A stretch of DNA of 29,926 nt. It comes from an uncultured Clostridia bacterium (GTDB lineage: Bacteria; Bacillota; Clostridia; Oscillospirales; CAG-272). The notes below the pieces were generated by a model that worked only from the letters and a program-made list of their open reading frames with translations, was not told where the DNA came from and did not search any database. The position numbers and the translations under genes are program-made. Location of the stretch: positions 1-29,926 of the forward strand of contig CAJGCD010000014.1 of the NCBI GenBank assembly GCA_904501715.1, written 5' to 3'. This document shows, piece by piece, positions 1 through 7,985 of this stretch (positions are counted from its first letter, which is position 1; every line of letters begins with the position of its first letter).

Positions 1-1
1 C

Positions 2-703
2 GAGTGCCCCGGCGTGCTTCAGGGGCAATACAATAAGGATTCCTCGATCCGATCCTTCGCACACTCCTGCTTCAACTATGCTATCAATACAAAGCAGGAC
101 CTCTGGTTTGCTACCAAGGACACCATTTCCAAGCAGTACGACCAGACCTTTAAGCTTATCTTCCAGGAGATATTCGACAACGAGTACAAGGCAAAATTTG
201 ATGAGCTTGGCATAGAATATTTCTACACCCTTATAGACGACGCTGTGGCGCGTGTTATAAGAAGCGAGGGTGGATATATCTGGGCTTGTAAGAACTATGA
301 CGGCGACGTTATGTCGGATATGGTTTCCACCGCATTCGGCTCGCTGGCTATGATGACCTCTGTTCTCGTTTCCCCCGACGGAAACTACGAATACGAGGCA
401 GCTCACGGCACGGTTACTCGCCACTACTACCGTTACCTCAAGGGTGAGGACACCTCCACAAACCCCATGGCTACCATTTACGCGTGGTCGGGTGCTCTCC
501 GCAAGAGAGGAGAGCTTGACGGACTTGAGGAGCTTGTTGACTTCGCAAACAAGCTTGAGGAGGCTTGCATCGACACTCTTAACGACGGCATTATGACAAA
601 GGACCTTGTGGGGCTGGTAAGCGAGGGCTACAAGGCAACCGCTGTAAACTCCATAGGCTTTATCAAGGCAATCAGAGAGCGCCTTGAAGCAAAGCTGGCA
701 TAA
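2..703 (+). CDS. icd: NADP-dependent isocitrate dehydrogenase, 3' part
   Basis: This is the C-terminal 233 residues of an isocitrate dehydrogenase, which oxidatively decarboxylates isocitrate to 2-oxoglutarate with NADP in the cytoplasm. The reading frame is open to the left edge, so the true start lies outside; the GTG at 14 is an internal valine codon. The visible metal and substrate region reads SEGGYIWACKNYDGDVMSD, and AAHGTVTRHYYRY followed by TSTNPMATIYAW matches the coenzyme-binding loop of the eukaryote-like (type II, about 400 residue) NADP family rather than the E. coli type. The C-terminus appears complete and is followed immediately by a terminator, so this is the last gene of its transcript. 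The product call is firm; NADP preference is inferred from family resemblance. Confidence 0.95.
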   Translation, partial: ECPGVLQGQYNKDSSIRSFAHSCFNYAINTKQDLWFATKDTISKQYDQTFKLIFQEIFDNEYKAKFDELGIEYFYTLIDDAVARVIRSEGGYIWACKNYDGDVMSDMVSTAFGSLAMMTSVLVSPDGNYEYEAAHGTVTRHYYRYLKGEDTSTNPMATIYAWSGALRKRGELDGLEELVDFANKLEEACIDTLNDGIMTKDLVGLVSEGYKATAVNSIGFIKAIRERLEAKLA

Positions 704-741
704 AAAAAAGACTCATTCGGATTCCGAATGAGTCTTTTTTT
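703..741. terminator. Bidirectional terminator between icd and rluD-type gene
   Basis: Perfect 11-bp inverted repeat GACTCATTCGG (710-720) and CCGAATGAGTC (724-734), flanked by an A-run on the left and a T-run on the right. It can therefore stop transcription on both strands. It separates the convergent isocitrate dehydrogenase gene and the long minus-strand run that ends at 740. Confidence 0.92.
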
Positions 742-1732
742 ATTGATATGAATTTAAGATACTCAAGAGCTTTTTGAAATTGTCAGGAAGCTCTACGAAA
801 AACTCCATTTTCTCCTTTGTAGTCGGGTGCGTAAGTATCAATTTTGAGGCAAACAGACATTGACCGCAAATAAGCGCTTTATGCCTTGCCTCAAAGGGAG
901 TTCCGCCACCGCCGTACACCGTATCTCCCATAAGGGGATGCCCTATGGAGGACATATGAACTCTTATCTGGTGCGTTCTGCCCGTTTCAAGGCGGCACTC
1001 AATATGTGTAAACTGCCCGAAGCGTTCAAGCACTCGCCAGTGAGTGACCGCTTCTCTGCTCCTGTGCTCCGTGTCCCTTATTACTGCCATTTTCTTTCTG
1101 TCAACGGGATGTCTGCCAATAGGCGCGTCCACAGTGCCGCTATCCTCTTTGAAGTTACCTCTGACGATAGCGTGATATATTCTCTCTACTCTGTGGTGCT
1201 TTATTTCCTCCGACAAAAACAGATGCGCAGAGTCGTTCTTGGCAACCACCAGAAGCCCTCCCGTATCCTTATCTATACGGTGAACTATGCCCGGGCGTAT
1301 AACACCGCCAATGCCCGAAAGTCTGTTTCCGCAATGATAAAGCAGAGCATTTACCAGCGTCCCCGACGGATTTCCCGCCGCGGGATGCACCACCATCCCC
1401 TCGGGCTTATTGACGACTATTATATCCTCATCCTCGTAAACGATATCTATGGGAATATTCTCGGGAAGTGCCTCGCAGACCTCGGGGTCGGGAAGCCTTA
1501 CAATAAGCACGTCTCCCTTGCATATCTTATATTTCTTTTCGAGCTTTGCATTTTCTGCCCCATCAAGTGACACATCGCCGCTCTCCATAAGCCTTACGGC
1601 AGCCGAGCGTGTAAGCTCGCTCTTTTCGGCAATAAACGCGTCGGCTCTTTTACCTATATCCGCTTCTGTGGCAACGAGATTCAGAACACGCTCTTCAGAA
1701 TATTCGTTCTCACAAAAAATATCGTGCTCCAC
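740..1732 (-). CDS. rluD: RluD/RluA-family 23S rRNA pseudouridine synthase with S4 domain
   Basis: This cytoplasmic enzyme isomerises specific uridines in structured RNA, probably 23S rRNA, to pseudouridine. An N-terminal S4 RNA-binding domain (about residues 15-75) precedes the catalytic domain. The signature HRIDKDTGGLLVVAK lies near residue 152 and holds the catalytic Asp; GRTHQIRVHMSSIGHPLMGD is also typical. I place the start at the GTG at 1732, because AAGGAGG at 1747-1741 sits 8 bases upstream; an in-frame GTG at 1741 overlaps that ribosome binding site and is less likely. The lspA stop codon (1752-1750) is just upstream, so translation is probably coupled. It is the last gene of the minus-strand run. 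In many Bacillota this homologue is called YlyB and follows lspA; the exact RNA target cannot be read from the sequence. Confidence 0.93.
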   Translation of the reverse strand: MEHDIFCENEYSEERVLNLVATEADIGKRADAFIAEKSELTRSAAVRLMESGDVSLDGAENAKLEKKYKICKGDVLIVRLPDPEVCEALPENIPIDIVYEDEDIIVVNKPEGMVVHPAAGNPSGTLVNALLYHCGNRLSGIGGVIRPGIVHRIDKDTGGLLVVAKNDSAHLFLSEEIKHHRVERIYHAIVRGNFKEDSGTVDAPIGRHPVDRKKMAVIRDTEHRSREAVTHWRVLERFGQFTHIECRLETGRTHQIRVHMSSIGHPLMGDTVYGGGGTPFEARHKALICGQCLFASKLILTHPTTKEKMEFFVELPDNFKKLLSILNSYQ

Positions 1733-1749
1733 CTCCCGCACCTCCTTGC

Positions 1750-2319
1750 TTATTCTTTGGATATATCATCCTCCCGCGCCTCATTTTCATTGAGTGCCGA
1801 ACCTTCAAGCTTCTTTGCCCTCTCCGCCTTAGTTTCGGCTATAAAGGAGCAAACGCACCATACCATCAAGATTCCCGCGCCTACGCACACGAAGCTGTCT
1901 GCCACGTTGAACACCCACGGCCATATATTGGGAAACGCGCAGAAATCTATAAAATCTATGACCACGTTTTCTCCTACCGTGTGAGGCAAGGTTCCCTTGT
2001 ACAGTGTTCTGTCTATCATATTTCCTATACCGCCGCCTGTTATCATTGAAATCGCGGTACATGCCCATTTGCTTTCGGGACGGAAGAATATAAGGTAACC
2101 AAGCATCAGAATTATTCCCACAGTAGATATAACAAGGAACACCCATCTGTGCTCGTCAAAGCTTCCAAACGCCGCCCCCGTGTTCTCTACATAGCTAAAT
2201 CTGAGAACACCCTTTATTATAACAAAAGGCTCTTCTCTGTCAAGAAAAGCTATAACCAACCACTTTGTAGCTTGGTCTAAGGCTACAACCGCGGCTATTA
2301 TTATCAACCAGATTGTCAT
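1750..2319 (-). CDS. lspA: Lipoprotein signal peptidase (signal peptidase II)
   Basis: A membrane aspartyl protease that removes the signal peptide from diacylglyceryl-modified prolipoproteins. The 189 residues carry four hydrophobic segments and the family blocks: DQATKW at 15-20, ENTGAAFG at 45-52, GGGIGNMIDR at 95-104, VVIDFIDF at 119-126 and FNVADS at 137-142. The catalytic pair is expected to be D122 and D141. The loop between IDR and VVID is several residues longer than in E. coli LspA. The charged C-terminal tail of about 25 residues is extra to the core. The start ATG has AGAGG five bases upstream. Two predicted lipoproteins encoded elsewhere in this window (12423-14156 and 23069-23920) would be substrates. 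Confidence 0.97.
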   Translation of the reverse strand: MTIWLIIIAAVVALDQATKWLVIAFLDREEPFVIIKGVLRFSYVENTGAAFGSFDEHRWVFLVISTVGIILMLGYLIFFRPESKWACTAISMITGGGIGNMIDRTLYKGTLPHTVGENVVIDFIDFCAFPNIWPWVFNVADSFVCVGAGILMVWCVCSFIAETKAERAKKLEGSALNENEAREDDISKE

Positions 2320-2328
2320 ATAAACCTC

Positions 2329-3108
2329 TTATAAAAATTTTTCGGCTTGTAATCTGTACCGCCCCTTTTTTGTCTTATCCGAAAGCGACAGTATTCTGAA
2401 TTTGCCGTATCCTCTAACCGAAGCAACACAGGGCGGCACTACCTCTCTGTCGGGGCGCTCCTCAAGCTCGTAATCAAGCTCAACCGCTCCGTTAACCACC
2501 GTTTCTCTTGCCTTCTCACGCGACAGATTGCAAACAGCCGCCACCACGCAGTCAAGCCTTGGTGAGGATACCGTATCGCTTATTGGCGCGTACTCCCGCT
2601 TGGGGGAAAAATCCGAGCTTAAAATTACTTTTTCAAGCCTTATGGTATCCCTTCCCGCCTTTTTCCAATGAAGAAGCAAAAAGTCTGCTATGGATTCGTC
2701 GCAAAGCACTACGGCGCTGTACTCGTCGGTCATAATTATATCGCCTATAACGCTTCGCTCTATACCAAGTCCAAGCAAAGACCCCATTACGGTTCTGTGG
2801 CTGAGCTTTTCAAAGCCGCTTCCCCTTACACCAAGAGCAAATATATGCGAGGAATATCCAAAGTCCGCCAAAGCCTCGGCATCCTTTATTCCCTCCATAT
2901 AGTCGGGAAGAATGTACACTCTTCCTCGCTCTGCTCCGTCATAACCGCCAAAGCTGAAAAAATCCACACCCTGCCGCTTCAGAAAAGCTTCGGCGTAATG
3001 AAGCTCCCTTGGCGACAAAAAGGCGCTTATCCCCATTTCACCGCGGACAGCGCGCCCTTTAAGGTCATCAAGCCTTGCGTAAAGGCTTTGTATATCTTTA
3101 TCTTCCAT
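2329..3108 (-). CDS. ylmH: YlmH-like S4-domain RNA-binding protein
   Basis: A 259-residue protein with the YlmH layout: an N-terminal alpha/beta region containing the block SPRELHYAEAFLKRQGVDFFSFGGYDGAER (split here as residues about 32-62), a middle region with LGLGIERSVIGDI, and a C-terminal S4 RNA-binding domain (about 180-240, SPRLDCVVAAVCNLSREKA). Homologues are ribosome-associated and have been linked to rescue of stalled 50S subunits and to division in Gram-positive bacteria. Its position between sepF and lspA is the usual one in Bacillota. The ATG at 3108 has only a weak AGG-type ribosome binding site. A strong hairpin precedes the gene (3127-3152), which may reduce its expression relative to sepF. 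Confidence 0.88.
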   Translation of the reverse strand: MEDKDIQSLYARLDDLKGRAVRGEMGISAFLSPRELHYAEAFLKRQGVDFFSFGGYDGAERGRVYILPDYMEGIKDAEALADFGYSSHIFALGVRGSGFEKLSHRTVMGSLLGLGIERSVIGDIIMTDEYSAVVLCDESIADFLLLHWKKAGRDTIRLEKVILSSDFSPKREYAPISDTVSSPRLDCVVAAVCNLSREKARETVVNGAVELDYELEERPDREVVPPCVASVRGYGKFRILSLSDKTKKGRYRLQAEKFL

Positions 3109-3126
3109 ACAACCTATAAATACGTA

Positions 3127-3152
3127 TTCTGCCGCCGAAAACGGCGGCAGAA
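3127..3152 (-). terminator. Intra-operon hairpin between sepF and ylmH
   Basis: An 11-bp perfect stem (TTCTGCCGCCG with CGGCGGCAGAA) and a four-base loop lie in the sepF-ylmH gap. On the minus strand it is followed by TACGTATTTAT rather than a clean U-tract, so it is a weak terminator, attenuator or mRNA-stabilising 3' structure rather than a certain stop. Confidence 0.55.
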
Positions 3153-3159
3153 GCTTTTA

Positions 3160-3594
3160 TCAGTCTGCAGTATTACCTACCATTGCCTCGATGCTGCTTA
3201 CGTCAACGTTCTTGGGAGCGACAACCAGAGTAGTCTTACCTACCTTGGTCATCATTCCGCCAACCACCTGTATAGCACCCTTGAGGTAGTCTATAACACG
3301 CACGGCAAGCTCACGGCTTATTCCGTCCATATTGAGGAGGATAGTATTTCCATTCATAAGATAGTCGGTAATCTCACGGGCATCCTCGTATGCCTTGGGA
3401 GTAATGATCTTAAGCGCAACGGGAGCAGCGCTGAAGGAAGGAGCGGGTGCTGCAACAGGCTCGGCGGGAGCAACGGGACTCTGCATAGGCTCGTCCATAT
3501 CCTCTGCCTCATCGGTATCCGAGTAGTTGTCAAAATCATCCATCTCTACGTCATCATCAAAAACATACTTAGGCTTTCTCGAAAAAATATTCAT
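3160..3594 (-). CDS. sepF: Cell division protein SepF
   Basis: SepF is a membrane-associated partner that bundles and anchors FtsZ at the division site. The 144-residue product begins MNIFSRKPKY, has an acidic low-complexity linker rich in Asp, Pro and Ala (about residues 10-58), and ends in the compact SepF core with ITPKAYEDAREITDYLMNG and a C-terminal VVAPKNVDVSS. The N-terminus would be the membrane-targeting helix, although it is short here. The start ATG at 3594 has GGAGG five bases upstream; an in-frame upstream start at 3636 has no ribosome binding site and would overlap the preceding gene. It follows the YggS-type gene, as in the B. subtilis ylmE-sepF-ylmG-ylmH order, but no ylmG is present here. 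Confidence 0.93.
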   Translation of the reverse strand: MNIFSRKPKYVFDDDVEMDDFDNYSDTDEAEDMDEPMQSPVAPAEPVAAPAPSFSAAPVALKIITPKAYEDAREITDYLMNGNTILLNMDGISRELAVRVIDYLKGAIQVVGGMMTKVGKTTLVVAPKNVDVSSIEAMVGNTAD

Positions 3595-3625
3595 CTTATC
3601 CTCCAAAATATATAAATATAAATTT

Positions 3626-4318
3626 TTACTTAACAAAAAGGCTTCTGCCTACTCTGACAATATCAGAGCCGCAAGCAATAGCTTCCTCGAAGCTGTCGCT
3701 CATTCCCATAGAAATTATAGGTCTATCTATATTATGCAATTTTTTTGTCCAAATGTCAAGAACCTTGGCGTAAGTTTGTCCAAAATATTTTAAATAATCC
3801 TCTTTTTTCTCGCATTTTGGCGCCATAGTCATAAATCCGCGCAATCTTATGCTCGAAAATTTACGTATTTCCAAGCAAAACTCCTCAGCGTCCGAAAGCA
3901 GAACTCCGCTCTTGCTCTCCTCCGCACCGCTGTTTATCTCCACGAGCACGTCCATTATAAGGCCGTGCTTTTTTGCCTGCTTGTCTATCTCCGCCGCAAG
4001 CTTGAGAGAATCAAGAGAGTGTATCATCTTGACCTTATCGATTATATATTTCACCTTGTTGGTCTGAAGCGTACCTATAAAGTGAAATTCCAAGCCCTCA
4101 CAATCAATAGCTTCCATATGCTCCAGCATTTGCTGGACTCTGTTCTCTCCAACCTGTCTGATACCCATTCCACGGTAGAGAAATTCTATCTCCTCGGGAG
4201 TAGCATACTTAACAGCCGCAAGAAGCATAGCAGGCTCGTCTCTTCCCGCCGCTCTGCTGGCATCCTCTATTTTCTTTTTCACGGCATTGACATTTTTTTC
4301 AATATATCCAAAGTCCAT
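3626..4318 (-). CDS. YggS/YlmE-family pyridoxal-phosphate homeostasis protein
   Basis: A 230-residue member of the PLP-binding alanine-racemase-like single-domain family (YggS, YlmE, PLPBP). The PLP lysine is expected to be K37 in LLAAVKYA. Other family blocks are VGENRVQQM, FHFIGTLQTNK (about 78-88), the active-site-region INSGAEESKSG, and the phosphate-binding SMGMSDSFEEAI with VRVGRSLF at the C-terminus. These proteins have no clear catalytic activity and buffer free PLP and amino-acid pools. The start codon overlaps the stop of the upstream gene by one base (TAATG at 4320-4316), indicating translational coupling. Confidence 0.94.
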   Translation of the reverse strand: MDFGYIEKNVNAVKKKIEDASRAAGRDEPAMLLAAVKYATPEEIEFLYRGMGIRQVGENRVQQMLEHMEAIDCEGLEFHFIGTLQTNKVKYIIDKVKMIHSLDSLKLAAEIDKQAKKHGLIMDVLVEINSGAEESKSGVLLSDAEEFCLEIRKFSSIRLRGFMTMAPKCEKKEDYLKYFGQTYAKVLDIWTKKLHNIDRPIISMGMSDSFEEAIACGSDIVRVGRSLFVK

Positions 4319-5553
4319 TATTCAAGTATCCTTCCGTCAAAGAGATTTTTTCCCTCATAGATTATTAGCTCGTTGACACCCAAGGGCGCATATTCTTGCT
4401 GCTCCACCGCATTCTCGGCAACCAAGCAGTAATCAACGCCCTGATATACTATCTCCACACATCTGAAGTGTATCACACTTCCGCGAAGAACATAGACACC
4501 CCTTACACCGTCAAGAGAGGCAATCGCCGAGCGCGGAACGTATATTCCCTTTGCGGATGACACCTCAATTTTTACGCTTTGGCATCTTTCAAGACTAAAG
4601 TTTTCGGGCAGTCTGTTACAGTAAAATACGCAAAGCACCTGCTTATGCTCATTTGCCTCCACCTTCTTTTCAAGAGTCATAGGAAGCGTGGTGGAGTTGT
4701 TTTCGGGAAAGCTTAAATTAAAGGTATTCTCAAGCTCAAGAGCAGCCGCATCCTTGGGCGACAGCGGCACAACAAATCTCCAGCCGCTGCTGTCGGCTAT
4801 CTTGCCAAATACTCTTTCGGAAACATTGCTGCTACGGGTATCAAGCGTGGATATCATCGAGTAAAAGCTTTCCTCATTCAAGGCTTCAACAGCCGCCGAG
4901 GTAAATATATTCTCATATCCGTCAGCCGTATAATAAAAGTATCCGCTTGAAGGAGCGTAGCCCGTATCATACTCTCCCACAAACATATCCTCTCTCATCT
5001 TTTTCATAGATGCCAAGGTCTTGCTTACAGCCTCCTCGTCGTCCGTCATTGCGCTCATGCGGTTAAGGGCTACGGTTATATTCTCTATCTGCGCGGACAA
5101 CTGCCCCGCTTCACCCGAGGAGAGCAGCTCCATAAGCTTGTAATAAGTATTGTTAGCCTCTGCTCTGAGCGTAGCCATATTCAGGGGCTCTGTACCCAGC
5201 GTGCTTTTTTCAAGCACCTCTATCTGTCGGTCAAGAGCCGCTACCATTTCCCGCAGTTGTCCCTCGCCCTGATAAACAGCAGCCACCTTCTGCCCCGTGG
5301 ATACCCTCGCTCCGTCTGAGACCTCGTAATCCACCACACCTGTTTTATCAGCTGTAAGAAGCACCTCATCGCGAAAGATATATCCGCTTCCTCCGACTGT
5401 AACAGTATGGGTAGTAACACCTGCCTCAATAGTCTTTATACCGTCGCCGCTGAAAAGGCTCATAAGGTGATATATGGCATAAACAACGGCTATGACAAAG
5501 ATAAGCCCCATAGCGAGCTTTGACAAAAACGCACTGTTTCTTTTCTTTGCCAT
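4318..5553 (-). CDS. HlyD-like membrane protein of the sepF/ylm cluster
   Basis: A 411-residue protein with a short basic N-terminus, one membrane segment (about residues 12-34) and a large extracytoplasmic part. Residues 45-90 (HTVTVGGSGYIFRDE, then VVDYEVSDGARVSTGQKVAAVY) resemble the biotinyl-lipoyl-like hairpin of HlyD/RND membrane fusion proteins. A helical middle (about 95-175) and a beta-rich C-terminus (about 260-400, with IYVPRSAIASLDGVRGVYVL) fit that architecture. No transporter gene is adjacent; instead it heads the division/lipoprotein cluster, so a role in envelope assembly is inferred from position only. The ATG has AAGGAGG five bases upstream. The exact function is unknown. 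Confidence 0.75.
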   Translation of the reverse strand: MAKKRNSAFLSKLAMGLIFVIAVVYAIYHLMSLFSGDGIKTIEAGVTTHTVTVGGSGYIFRDEVLLTADKTGVVDYEVSDGARVSTGQKVAAVYQGEGQLREMVAALDRQIEVLEKSTLGTEPLNMATLRAEANNTYYKLMELLSSGEAGQLSAQIENITVALNRMSAMTDDEEAVSKTLASMKKMREDMFVGEYDTGYAPSSGYFYYTADGYENIFTSAAVEALNEESFYSMISTLDTRSSNVSERVFGKIADSSGWRFVVPLSPKDAAALELENTFNLSFPENNSTTLPMTLEKKVEANEHKQVLCVFYCNRLPENFSLERCQSVKIEVSSAKGIYVPRSAIASLDGVRGVYVLRGSVIHFRCVEIVYQGVDYCLVAENAVEQQEYAPLGVNELIIYEGKNLFDGRILE

Positions 5554-5585
5554 AGCTACCTCCTTTAAGCTTATCCTTCAATATC

Positions 5586-5614
5586 TATATATATTTTACC
5601 ACAAAATCAAGCAA
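5586..5614 (-). promoter_or_regulatory. Candidate sigma-A promoter for the HlyD-like/ylm cluster
   Basis: On the minus strand TTGCTT (5614-5609), a 17-base spacer and TATATA (5591-5586) lie in the only gap of the run between miaA and the HlyD-like gene. The -35 overlaps the last codons of miaA. It would give the cluster its own start in addition to read-through from queA-miaA. Confidence 0.5.
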
Positions 5615-6551
5615 GAGAAAAGAGCCCTGACGCATTATTTACAATCTCTTCAAATGTTTTGCCATCAGCATAAAGCGGCTCAACGTAATCCTTTGCCAGG
5701 AACCACGTCATCTGTCTTTTCGCGTATCTCCGTGTAGCTGTTTTCAGCGTGCTCACAGCGTTTTCAAGGCTGTCATTTCCCGAAAGATATCCCAACAGCT
5801 CCTTATAGCCTATTGCCTGAGCGGCAGTGCGATTATTCTCGAACACGCCCTCGTCCATAAGCGTTCTCGTTTCCTCAAGTAAGCCCATATCTATCATTTG
5901 GTCAACCCGCCGCTCTATACGGCTGTACAGCACACTTCTGTCACTGTAAAAAAGTCCTGCCACCTTGGCGTCATATATACTTTCGTTTTTCTTTGAGAGC
6001 TTGTCCAGCTCGGATTTGGGTATTCCGCAGGAAAGATATATTTCCATAGCTCTGATTACTCTTTTTGTATTATTTGGATGTATTGATGCCGCGCTTACGG
6101 GGTCTACTCTTTCAAGCTCTCGGTAAAGCGGCATTATTCCCTCACGCTCTACTCTGGCGTTAAGCTCCTCACGAAGCTCCGCGGTATCACTCACGGGGGC
6201 TGAATTTCCTCCTCTTAACAGAGCGTCAAGATAAAGCCCCGTTCCGCCGCAAATTATGGGAAGCTTGCCACGCCCGACGCAATCCTCAATTTCCCTTGCG
6301 GCAAGACGCACGTAATCCTCGCAGGAAAAGGGCTCGCTCGGCTCGGCAACGTCTATCATATGATGCCTTACACGCAAAAGCTCTTCCTCCGAGGGCTTAG
6401 CCGTGCCTATATTCATTCTCTTGTATATCTGCATAGAGTCACAGGAGATTATCTCTCCACCGTACCGCTGAGCAATTTCAAGAGCCAAAGAGCTCTTGCC
6501 GCTTGCGGTAGGTCCTACTATGGCAATGATTTTTGATTTTTCCTTACTCAC
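5607..6551 (-). CDS. miaA: tRNA dimethylallyltransferase
   Basis: MiaA transfers a dimethylallyl group to N6 of adenosine 37 in tRNAs that read codons starting with U, the first step to i6A/ms2i6A. The 314 residues match the usual length. The P-loop GPTASGKS is at 13-20, CDSMQIYKRMNIGTAKP at 37-53 is the substrate-recognition block, and GGTGLYLDAL at 102-111 and QAIGYKELLGYL near 240 are family signatures. The start is a GTG at 6551, with AAAGGTG about five bases upstream. The gene follows queA by ten bases, so the two tRNA-modification genes are probably co-transcribed. Confidence 0.97.
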   Translation of the reverse strand: MSKEKSKIIAIVGPTASGKSSLALEIAQRYGGEIISCDSMQIYKRMNIGTAKPSEEELLRVRHHMIDVAEPSEPFSCEDYVRLAAREIEDCVGRGKLPIICGGTGLYLDALLRGGNSAPVSDTAELREELNARVEREGIMPLYRELERVDPVSAASIHPNNTKRVIRAMEIYLSCGIPKSELDKLSKKNESIYDAKVAGLFYSDRSVLYSRIERRVDQMIDMGLLEETRTLMDEGVFENNRTAAQAIGYKELLGYLSGNDSLENAVSTLKTATRRYAKRQMTWFLAKDYVEPLYADGKTFEEIVNNASGLFSLA

Positions 6552-6561
6552 GTCTTCACCT

Positions 6562-7635
6562 TTATTCTATCAGCATCGCGTCGCCAAAGGAGAAAAATCT
6601 GTATTTTTCATCCACCGCCGTCTTATACGCCGACATCATCTTTTCTTTATCGTAAAACGCCGAAACAAGCATAAGCAACGTGCTTTCGGGTAAATGGAAA
6701 TTGGTTATAAGCGCATCAACCGCCTTGAATTTATAGCCGGGATATATAAATATACCCGTATCCCCCGACATAGCGGGCACGTGGCCGTTTTCTTCCGCTA
6801 CACTCTCAATAGTCCTGCAAGAGGTAGTACCCACACAGATAAGTCTGCCTCCCGCCGCCTTGGCAGAATTTATAATATTCGCGCTTTCCTCCGACACCGA
6901 GAAAAACTCGGTATGCATTATATGCTCGTCCACACGCTCCGCCTTTACGGGTCGGAATGTGCCAAGCCCCACGTGAAGCATAACGGGAGCTATCTTTACG
7001 CCCTTTGCCCGAATAGCGTCAAGCAGCTCGGGGGTAAAATGCAAGCCCGCGGTAGGTGCCGCCGCAGAGCCCTCTTCCCTCGCATATACCGTTTGATAGC
7101 GCGAATTGTCGCCAAGCTGCTCGGTTATGTATGGCGGGAGCGGCATCATTCCCACTACCGAAAGAACGTCGTATATGTTGGCATATTTTGTCTTGTCATA
7201 CTCAAAGCGTATTATTCTGTTTCCCTCCTCGACGATATCGGTGACCTCGGAGCAAAGTATTCCGTCACCGAACACGGCACGTGAGCCGATACGCGCTCTT
7301 TTTCCGGGTTTAACAAGACATTCCCAGCAGTCAAGCTCGTGCTGACGGAGAAGAAGCAGCTCAAGCCTTGCGTCCTCTCTCCCCTCGGCGTGACCGTAAA
7401 GTCTTGCGGGAATTACCTTTGAGTCGTTTATTACGAGCACGTCACCCTCGCGAAGATAATCCACGATATCGTAAAAGCGCTTGTGCTCTATCTCTCCGCT
7501 TTTTCGGTCTATTACCATAAGTCGGGAATGGTCGCGCTTCTGGGCAGGATGCTGGGCTATCTGCTCCTCGGGAAGGTCATAATAAAAATCCGACGTCTTA
7601 AGGTCGGTTGGCTTTTTTTCATTGATTATTGTCAT
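6562..7635 (-). CDS. queA: S-adenosylmethionine:tRNA ribosyltransferase-isomerase
   Basis: QueA transfers and isomerises the ribose of SAM onto 7-aminomethyl-7-deazaguanine in tRNA to give epoxyqueuosine. The 357-residue product carries the family blocks FYYDLPEEQIAQHPAQKRDHSRLMV near the N-terminus (shown here for position only), VINDSKVIPARLYG, the central AAPTAGLHFTPELL, HVGLGTFRPV, and the C-terminal ITNFHLPESTLLMLVSAF. I use the ATG at 7635, which has AAAGGA six bases upstream; an in-frame TTG at 7677 has no support. No other queuosine gene is in the window, so the cell either makes the precursor from a distant locus or salvages it. Confidence 0.96.
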   Translation of the reverse strand: MTIINEKKPTDLKTSDFYYDLPEEQIAQHPAQKRDHSRLMVIDRKSGEIEHKRFYDIVDYLREGDVLVINDSKVIPARLYGHAEGREDARLELLLLRQHELDCWECLVKPGKRARIGSRAVFGDGILCSEVTDIVEEGNRIIRFEYDKTKYANIYDVLSVVGMMPLPPYITEQLGDNSRYQTVYAREEGSAAAPTAGLHFTPELLDAIRAKGVKIAPVMLHVGLGTFRPVKAERVDEHIMHTEFFSVSEESANIINSAKAAGGRLICVGTTSCRTIESVAEENGHVPAMSGDTGIFIYPGYKFKAVDALITNFHLPESTLLMLVSAFYDKEKMMSAYKTAVDEKYRFFSFGDAMLIE

Positions 7636-7683
7636 AAAAAATCCTTTGTTTATTAGTTTTGGTGAAAAAATTGTCAAAAGTTA

Positions 7684-7712
7684 TTGACAGAGCAAAAAAG
7701 ATATGTTATCAT
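7684..7712 (+). promoter_or_regulatory. Sigma-A promoter for the lysine riboswitch-dapA-dapB transcript
   Basis: TTGACA (7684-7689), a 17-base spacer and TATCAT (7707-7712). The expected start is near 7719, about 17 bases before the first riboswitch helix, which fits a leader-controlled operon. Confidence 0.85.
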
Positions 7713-7735
7713 ATCATATAGATACATATAATTAC

Positions 7736-7899
7736 GATAGAGGCGCGTTTTGCAACTGCCGTGAGCCGATGGTCGCCGTGACCGCCAAGGCTCTATGCAA
7801 GGGCTGGACGCCGAAGACAGAACGCAAACGGCGGCGCTCTGTCTGGTCTGACCGATTCATAGTTGGCAGACTGTCATCATTCTTTGATGGAGAGCTATC
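7736..7899 (+). ncRNA. Lysine riboswitch (L box) aptamer
   Basis: The leader matches the lysine riboswitch consensus in order. GATAG at 7736-7740 pairs with CTATC at 7895-7899 to form P1. It is followed by AGGCGCG, a P2 region closed by TTGCA/TGCAA with an inner GAGCC/GGCTC helix, then GCCGAAG near 7810, the CTGTCTGG element near 7840, and ACTGTCATC then GATGGAGAGCTATC on the 3' side. This aptamer class binds L-lysine and usually represses lysine biosynthesis or transport genes. Here it precedes dapA. The call rests on visual consensus matching, without a covariance-model score. Confidence 0.95.
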
Positions 7900-7922
7900 T
7901 GTTAATTGTCAACTGTAACGCC

Positions 7923-7938
7923 GGAGGTATGCTCCTCC
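7923..7938 (+). other. Small hairpin in the riboswitch expression platform
   Basis: GGAGG (7923-7927) can pair with CCTCC (7934-7938) across a six-base loop, between aptamer and terminator. It may be part of the alternative fold that couples lysine binding to termination, but I could not identify a clear anti-terminator pairing by eye. Confidence 0.4.
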
Positions 7939-7957
7939 TATATTATAGTACAATTTC

Positions 7958-7985
7958 AGCTGGTTTTCAACCGGTTTTTTTGTTT
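7958..7985 (+). terminator. Riboswitch-controlled intrinsic terminator before dapA
   Basis: AGCTGGTT (7958-7965) and AACCGGTT (7969-7976), with G-U wobbles, form a short stem with loop TTC followed by a run of T residues to 7985. It lies downstream of the lysine aptamer and upstream of dapA, so lysine-dependent premature termination is the likely mechanism. Confidence 0.75.

Noticed and set aside
860..1570. Long plus-strand open frame opposite the rluD-type gene
   Set aside because: It is antisense to a gene with clear family motifs, has no ribosome binding site and no recognisable protein features.
2668..3615. 315-codon plus-strand open frame
   Set aside because: It runs antisense through ylmH and sepF, both of which are well supported; composition is a mirror of their codons.
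7649..7677. TTGACA-17-AATAAA on the minus strand as the queA promoter
   Set aside because: The predicted start would fall within the queA ribosome binding site, leaving almost no leader; the -10 is also weak.
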